DNA from: Fragilaria radians
Lineage: Eukaryota; Bacillariophyta; Fragilariophyceae; Fragilariales; Fragilariaceae
DNA length: 12,382 nucleotides
NCBI GenBank assembly: GCA_900642245.1
Contig: CAAAJI010000665.1
Coordinates: 19,252 to 31,633 of the forward strand
Reading direction: 5' to 3'
The notes under the pieces are model-generated. The model searched no databases, was not told where the DNA came from, and saw only the letters and a program-made list of their open reading frames with translations. The position numbers and the translations under genes were made by a program. Positions within the stretch are counted from its first letter, which is position 1. Each line of letters opens with the position of its first letter. Positions 6,913 through 12,382 of this stretch are shown here, one piece after another.

Positions 6913-7915
6913 TTTAACTAGTGGAATAAGTATCGCTATATGATAACTAATGCCAGAATATAAGGAAAATTTCAAGAATTTTGCGAAAGATAGGATATGC
7001 TTACTTGAATCATGAACAAGGAAGCGAAATCCTAACACATCAATATTTCATGCCATACAAATTGAAGCCCATTGCGCTGATATGTTCAGAGCTGTCTGTG
7101 GCCAATATTTATGAAGGTTAAAGTAAATTTTCTTTTTTGCCATGTTTCATGTTGCACAAGAACTTAGATTTTCGATTAGAGAGGAGTAATTAAACGGATG
7201 TAAAAAACAGCAAGAACAAGATTGCCTATTGGTGGTCACGGAATTAAATATAGCCAATAAATTCAAAAATGTATATTATAATTTTAACGATGATTTTGTT
7301 TTATATGTCCTCCTCACAAAAAGCAACAGTTGAAGTTATAAGCGTTACCATAAAGTGAAATTTTGAGTAATTTTTATTGCTCTCTGGCTGACTCAGTGAT
7401 TCTCAGATGTCTCAGATTACTAAATATCATATCCATTAACCTACTTAATCTGGATTGAAGTTGAGAGATATTCTCAGTCTTCGGTAAGTAGATTAGGTAT
7501 GGCGGGAAATTAACTGGGTAAGCTCACCTATTCAAAGCTAATGATGGATGAAAGATTATCGCTAAGGTTTTTGATTTAAACAAGCTAGCGTACATGCCAT
7601 TGATATGAATAATTGATATGTAGCCTAATCGATCATTACCTGTTAAAAAGTACTTCTGAGCAACTAAAGTTTGAGATTTAAAGCATGTGCTTCAATAAGT
7701 CAATAGCATTCAGAAATCAGTCTTGAGAAATCTGGAATATTTTTACTAGAACAATAAAAAAAGTCTCACACTTGCTTTCCATCGAAATCATTATTGCAAT
7801 TTTTCATTCTCCAAGTAAAACGAGGGATACACCAAGGCAACCTTATTTTAAACTGACCAGTCATATGCTCATTTTTTCCAAAGGATTCGATGGGGACTAC
7901 ATTTCTCAGGACCTT

Positions 7916-7957
7916 AGCATACGTCAATCATGATAAAGCATACGTCAATCATGATAA
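7916..7957 (+). repeat. Two identical 21-bp tandem units
   Basis: Two identical head-to-tail 21-bp units begin AGCATACGTCAATC, followed by a further AG. Each carries ACGTCA, the half-site of CRE/bZIP-type binding sites, so the duplication doubles a possible binding site. With no gene close by, a simple recent slippage duplication is the plain explanation. Confidence 0.85.
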
Positions 7958-8537
7958 AGTGCCAACATGTGCAAGTTTGTCTATCTTTGAAAGCTCTGAA
8001 GGTTCGTAGCATTCAATTTTTGCTTGTGTACACACAATTGGAAGTAAGAGATTTTCAAGCCCTCTTATTGGAATCAAATCTTTCATAGAGTTTGACAATG
8101 AAGAAATCCCGCCGCTATGTTTTACTAGAATTAGTTTTGGAGCTGAAATACCAAAAAGTAGAGACTTCCGGTATAATATGACACTATGACATACCCTTTT
8201 CGAGATTCGAGCGACATGAGATATTCACATGACTCAAGAATGGAAAATCTAAAACAAAAAAGGCTATTTGGTGGGCGAATATAAAGACATTCAACATAAT
8301 TTGATCCACTTATATTGGTTAAGATCTCTATATTGCATTTCCGTGGGTATCGCGTCGACAGCAAATGAAACTTGCAATCTGATGGGAAATAAATGCAATT
8401 TCATTCCTTTTATATGCTAATCTTCAAAAGACATTTAAAATGTACTTTTTGTTCCACTATTTACTGTATGCTACTCTGGAGCCTTGTCTTGATAAAAAAT
8501 TGATACTCTCTTGTTAGAGTAGTTTTTCAAATGCAAA

Positions 8538-9191
8538 GGTTACAGTCAAGTATCTTAGATCAATTTTAATGGCAGTTTGCTCCCTTGGTGAGTGATGTCT
8601 TGTTTCTAGTTTTGTTTATTGCGAAAAATGTGAGAAAACCGAAGGCCAGGATCATAGATGTTGAAACCATTCTTCCTGCATAGAGACTTGAAGGCAGAGA
8701 TCTTCATGGAAACCCCACTTAGGATACATCAAAAGATGAATGCGTATTTTTGAAGACGACTACCTTAGGATTGGTGCAAAATACCAGGCAATTCTATGTG
8801 AAACTTGTTGAAGCCATAAAAGGCTATAGCTTTGCAGGTAGTCAACTTGATCCTTGCTTAAGGATAAAGATCATATTAAGCGGAATTGTCCTGATGGCTA
8901 TCTACGTGGATGCTTGCCTCATCATTGGAACAGATAAGACAATTGATGAGGTCATTGAGTCTTTGAAAGCTTATGAATTTGGAACAGCAACAAGTTAACA
9001 GACTCCATTTGATGTAAGATTGTTTAAGACGTTGATCACAGCAAAAGGGGTTTAGGGGAAAGTTTTGGAGAAGAAGTTCAAAATATGAAGTACTATTCCA
9101 CCCTGAGGACTCCAAGATTCAAAATTGTAAGTGAGATTGAAGGAGTTAATGCGGTCATACAATCAAGGTTCATTTTACATTATGCTCTATG
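8538..9191 (+). pseudogene. Decayed copia reverse transcriptase, fragment A
   Basis: This is a relic of the RVT_2-type reverse transcriptase of a copia retrotransposon, from a lineage different from the relic at 2619. In changing frames it reads GYSQVS, FAPLVSDVLF, KARIIDVET, FLHRDLKAEIFMETP, then the longest intact part (8750-8998): LGLVQNTRQFYVKLVEAIKG, GSQLDPCL, MAIYVDACLIIGTDKTIDEV. It then passes to FGEEVQNMKYYSTLRTPRFK near 9068-9130. The catalytic YVDD is YVDA (GAT to GCT at 8912-8914). There is a one-base frame slip between DVET and FLHRDL (near 8669) and another before DECVFLK (near 8735), plus several stops. RNase H, integrase and Gag are absent. It is inactive. The next copia fragment follows on the same strand. 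Confidence 0.92.
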
Positions 9192-9420
9192 ACATAAGAT
9201 AAAAAGGCTATAAATAAAAGCTACAACATAAAAATCCACTTAATACAATCGACAATTTGCTCGTAATATAGTTTACTGCTAAGAATCTGTTTCTTCACTA
9301 ATTTAATGAGACAGATAATGCCCCCATAATCTTCTTTTTCTTCTTTTGTTGGCTTTTATTTGCCTTTTGTTAAACATGGCAAGCCTTTGCTGCACCTTGT
9401 CAAAAAATTTGACAAAAGTT
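9192..9420. other. Spacer between two copia fragments
   Basis: No coding motif was found. A pyrimidine-rich stretch with CTTCTTTTTCTTCTTTTG lies at 9332-9349, and an inverted pair TTGTCAAA/TTTGACAA (9397-9415) lies 5 nt before the next RT relic. No LTR-like end pairs were seen, so the junction between fragments A and B is not explained. Confidence 0.4.
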
Positions 9421-10902
9421 CCATTACTGTTTGAAGAAGCTTGGAATTACGATGATCTAGAGCTATGAAAAAATTTAATGAAAAGAGGTAATAGGGTTCA
9501 GACAGTAGTTAAAGCAGAAGCTATGCCTCAAGGAAGATGTTGCACTAAGTGTATGGGGACATTCAAATGAAGAAAAAGGAAGTTATTAGATCAATGCTTG
9601 TTTTGTTTGGTTACAATTAAGTTCCAGGCGAGGCTTATCCCAGTCATCAATCATGCAGTAGAGCTATATTTATGGCATCGCTAGTTTGGGGGTTGAGAAC
9701 TTCAATTATTGATGTGAAAACAGCATTTTACACTGATAATCAAAGGAAGCGATTTAAATGGAGAATGAAGTCAGAATCAAACAATTTTACTCCTCATGAC
9801 AAACAAAGTCTACAGTCTGGTGGTTTAAAGATCTAGAGAATGTACATTTTCTAGAGGAGATTTCTTTTTTAGGAGAAATGCAGATAGGTGTTTGTGGACA
9901 ATATGACATGAAAAAATTATTTAGATAAATGTTTATGATTATCTGGTAATTGCCAAGGAAAAAAGAAATTTGGAATTGATAATTGTCTTGAAAACTTATT
10001 GATTCTGAAGAAAGCCTTTTGAATTAACTAAGTTGCTAAGCTATAGAAAACAGAATAAAGAATAATACGTTTGTGATGCAACCTCATTTGTTTAATTGAT
10101 TGACTGACGAGTATGGAGATCAGGTCAAAGATAAAAAATTATTTCATTTAGCTGTCCAAGTCTAAAAATGGAGCAAAATAATCTTGATCAATCCTAGACA
10201 CATATTATGCTTATTTATCTTGTTAAACAGCAGAATCTAATTGAAAATTCAGGACTTGATATAAGCAAGACTGTAGAGCGCTGTTAGAGTGTATAGATTT
10301 TGTACATGTTGAGTGCAATCAAAAAGATTCTCTCAATGGTGGAGCGAAAAACCGAAAACGAAAATTGGGATGTGCACTTTTTCTGTGACAGTGACTGTAA
10401 AAGGAGATCCTGGAACAAAAACTAGCGTCACAAGGGGCATTTTTCATATTCTTGACGTACCAAAGGTTCAAAGAGGGTAACAAGTAGTCAGGTAAAGGAC
10501 ATAGACATTTTAGGCAGCAAAGGAAATTGTTCATCGTCGCAATTGTTTGGTCTAAAAACGCTGCGATTGGCGTACGGACTTACCCTGTTGCCAAAAGATA
10601 TCATTTTATCTGCCGAAGATAATTGAATTAGAGTTCATTCGACCAAAGGATATCAACTCCGGCATCTTCACGAAAAATTTTGATCAGGAGGCTATGAGAC
10701 GCAAGTTAGTTAGAGAATTCTTTGGAGAAACCGTTACAATGGGTTTAGATGTTGGTTATGCCCGTTCGACCAAAGGATATCAACTCCGGCATCTTCACGA
10801 AAAATGTTGATCAGGAGGATAGGAGACACAAGTTAGTTAGAGAATTCTTTGGAGAAACCGTTACAATTGGTTTAGATGTTATATTGAAAAATGAGGGGTA
10901 GG
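9421..10902 (+). pseudogene. Decayed copia RT-RNase H polyprotein, fragment B
   Basis: This relic starts at the very beginning of the copia RVT_2 domain and runs to the polyprotein end, in shifting frames with many stops. In order: LLFEEAWNYDD (9424 on), VVKAEAMPQGRCCTKCMGTF, LVWGLRTSIIDVKTAF, ILLLMTNKVYSLVV, NADRCLW, NVYDYLVIAKEKRNLELI (worn YVDD region, 9928 on), VMQPHLFN and YGDQVKD, MLIYLVKQQN, then RNase H traces (GDPGTKTSVTRGIFHILDVP at 10401-10460, AAKEIV), SKNAAIGVRTYPVAKRYHFI and FIRPKDINSGIFTKN. The fragment is far more eroded in RT than near its C-terminus. The catalytic YVDD has become VYDY, apparently with a codon lost. A purine run (10886-10902) ends the element and may be its worn polypurine tract. 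It belongs to the same broad lineage as fragment A. Confidence 0.88.
10638..10880 (+). repeat. 127-bp-period tandem duplication inside copia fragment B
   Basis: Positions 10638-10753 and 10765-10880 are 116-bp copies differing at 5 positions with no indel, separated by 11 nt. Both encode RPKDINSGIFTKN(F/V)DQE, the C-terminal end of the copia polyprotein. The second copy keeps the family-typical FTKNV and continues into VILKNEG and a stop. The period of 127 is not a multiple of three, so the two copies lie in different frames and could not both be translated in one protein. Confidence 0.92.
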
Positions 10903-12130
10903 TGAAATATGAAATATAAAGTGTTCAATGTTGTGGCTGGAGATATTTTGAGCGTGATAGCCTTGACTTTGTAATGAGGAAGAGATTGGAGCTTATCTAG
11001 TAGAATTGTGGGATACATGACATTTTTTTGGCCTTTTGCGTCAGCATCTGATTACAACCGTGGAATTGTAGTTTGCTTCTCAGTAAGCTAAATCGATCAA
11101 AAGTAAAAACAAATAAAAACATAATAAAGTTTTAAACTGTGTCCAGAAATGAATGTATTCAGATGCAGCCATTTTGAAGGCGAGTAGGTAAGGGAGGAGC
11201 TTTTGAGACTCAGATTTTCCTTTGATTGTGATGATCCATTTTTCAAACTAAGCGTATATGTGGCAAATTTCTGTCAAAGGAAGCACAGGCAATGTGCAAG
11301 TCAAACAGATAGTCATTCAACCAGAGGTACCCTTGAGACATAAGCGGTCAATGGACATCGCTATGTTATGTTGCGACACGGTATGGTTACAGACAAGGAG
11401 CAATAATTGATCTAAACGCATAGTTGTTTACTCTTAAATGATATCATGCTTCAAATTATTCCTGTTGGGAGTAGAAATAAAAAAGTGTGCTTTTCCCCTT
11501 TGAATTATTTCAAAGGAATAAGCCCATGCCTTCAGTTTATCACAAGTACACATTGGCATTAAGCAATACCACACGAAAACCTTTTCCTAACCTTTTTTTA
11601 CACTCGGTATGCACATGTCAAGTCTGAACCTTCAAAATTAAACATATTTAAAGACTTATCCGCATTAAAAGTCAACAGCTATTGTCGGAGTTCAATCTGC
11701 AACAATCTTGTTGTTATGATCAATCACTTGACTATCTGAAATATGTAGTAGCATTGATGACTTTACAAAATTATAAACCCAACCGAGATGGAAACATTTG
11801 GATACCTGTGCTTGTTTACATGACAACATGCCAAATATAAAGTTGTCAAAAACTGCAACAAGATTTCAGATGTTCCAGTGTCAGGATTTATGCTTATGTC
11901 AATTACCGCTCCTTTGCTATGACTTGCAATCAATTAGTTACATATTTGTTTTCCAAGTTACTCATGTAACTCTTTCCCTTGCGGCTCATGATTGCTGACC
12001 GCATTGCAATTATTGCAATAAAGGCTATACTTTCAATTCAAGCTTTATTGTCACGATGGAATTCTGGATCTCATCTCCACTATGCTTTGATTTCAAAGTA
12101 AATTTTGGATGTAAGGAACAAATTATTATC
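10903..12130. other. AT-rich intergenic region, nothing gene-like
   Basis: No frame shows a family motif; the 66-codon plus-strand frame at 11798-11998 looks random. If the purine run ending at 10902 is a real primer tract, an LTR could start at TGAAATATG (10903), but no partner copy is present. Small inverted repeats: CCTTTGAA/TTCAAAGG with a TTAT loop (11497-11516), and two copies of the self-complementary ATTGCAAT one base apart (12003-12019). Confidence 0.45.
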
Positions 12131-12382
12131 ATTGACACTATACAAAATTAGATTTCAACTATTTCAAGAATTCATCTAATTGCTAATCTATGTCGTGAAA
12201 ACACTGATATCCATGTTTACTGTAAAAAATCATTTTCTATTGACACTATAGAACCTTAGATTTCAACTATTTAAAGAATTTGACTAAGTGCTAATTGATG
12301 TCATAAAAACACTGATATCCATGTTGACTGTAGAAAATCATTTTCTATTGTGAGAGTTTGTCTAAGTGCTAATTGACGCCAT
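12131..12382 (+). repeat. 108-bp tandem repeat running off the window
   Basis: Units start at 12131, 12239 and 12347, an exact 108-bp step. Units 1 and 2 share long blocks (TTAGATTTCAACTATTT, AACACTGATATCCATGTT, AAATCATTTTCTATTG) with scattered substitutions. Unit 3 starts ATTG, lacks about 30 nt of the early unit, then resumes with CTAAGTGCTAATTGA and is cut by the window end. No frame is open through it. It looks like a minisatellite or satellite array whose full size is unseen. Confidence 0.85.

Larger units (their letters stand above)
6717..8537. other. AT-rich intergenic region without a supported gene
   Basis: No frame carries a recognisable motif. The 77-codon minus-strand frame at 8131-8364 has no family resemblance. 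The stretch holds a short perfect hairpin (6892-6912) and a 21-bp tandem pair (7916-7957), listed separately. A weak 6-bp inverted pair TACTCT/AGAGTA lies near 8504-8521, just before the next copia relic. Confidence 0.5.

Noticed and set aside
8131..8364. 77-codon minus-strand frame as a gene
   Set aside because: It has no motif, no splice or promoter context and ordinary AT-rich composition; the length is compatible with chance.
10319..10534. Minus-strand frame with several Cys residues
   Set aside because: It is antisense to the RNase H part of copia fragment B, and the Cys spacing fits no zinc-binding pattern.
12003..12019. ATTGCAAT-T-ATTGCAAT as a CRISPR-like or operator repeat
   Set aside because: There are just two short self-complementary octamers in AT-rich DNA and no array or gene next to them. 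No CRISPR array is present anywhere in the window.

Overview
The window looks like nuclear DNA of a diatom (a photosynthetic stramenopile). Two features point there. First, there is one intact, intron-free, secreted Pro/Thr/Ser-rich protein gene with PTKT tandem repeats and PSLSDxPS-type repeats, a style common in diatom secreted and cell-wall-associated proteins. Second, most of the remaining recognisable sequence is decayed Ty1/copia polyprotein of the kinds abundant in diatom genomes. Intergenic DNA is AT-rich. There are no bacterial-style operons or ribosome binding sites. Genus cannot be called from the sequence.

Layout from left to right. 158-475 (-) is a fragment of a GT8-like nucleotide-sugar glycosyltransferase. 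503-2036 is AT-rich and mostly empty, apart from a doubtful minus-strand reading at 1418-1738. 2037-3980 is a decayed copia element (RT joined to RNase H by an internal deletion) bounded by 30-bp direct repeats that may be LTR edges. At 4211-4455 a purine tract followed by TG looks like the 3' LTR edge of another element. 5164-6432 (+) is the single convincing intact gene. Three related hairpins follow it at 6469-6716. 6717-8537 has no gene but holds a short hairpin and a 21-bp tandem pair. 8538-9191 and 9421-10902 are two more copia fragments, same strand and one after the other, the second carrying a 127-bp-period duplication of its C-terminal end. 10903-12130 is empty, and 12131-12382 starts a 108-bp tandem repeat that leaves the window.

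The genes do not form a pathway. The picture is of a repeat-rich, low-gene-density region in which one host gene for a disordered extracellular protein survives among retroelement relics. All three reverse transcriptase relics have a damaged catalytic Asp-Asp pair and several stops or frameshifts, so none can be active. I see no convincing new molecular system. The most distinctive observations are the repeat architecture of the secreted protein, the trio of hairpins just downstream of it, and the in-frame-preserving duplication at the end of the last copia relic.
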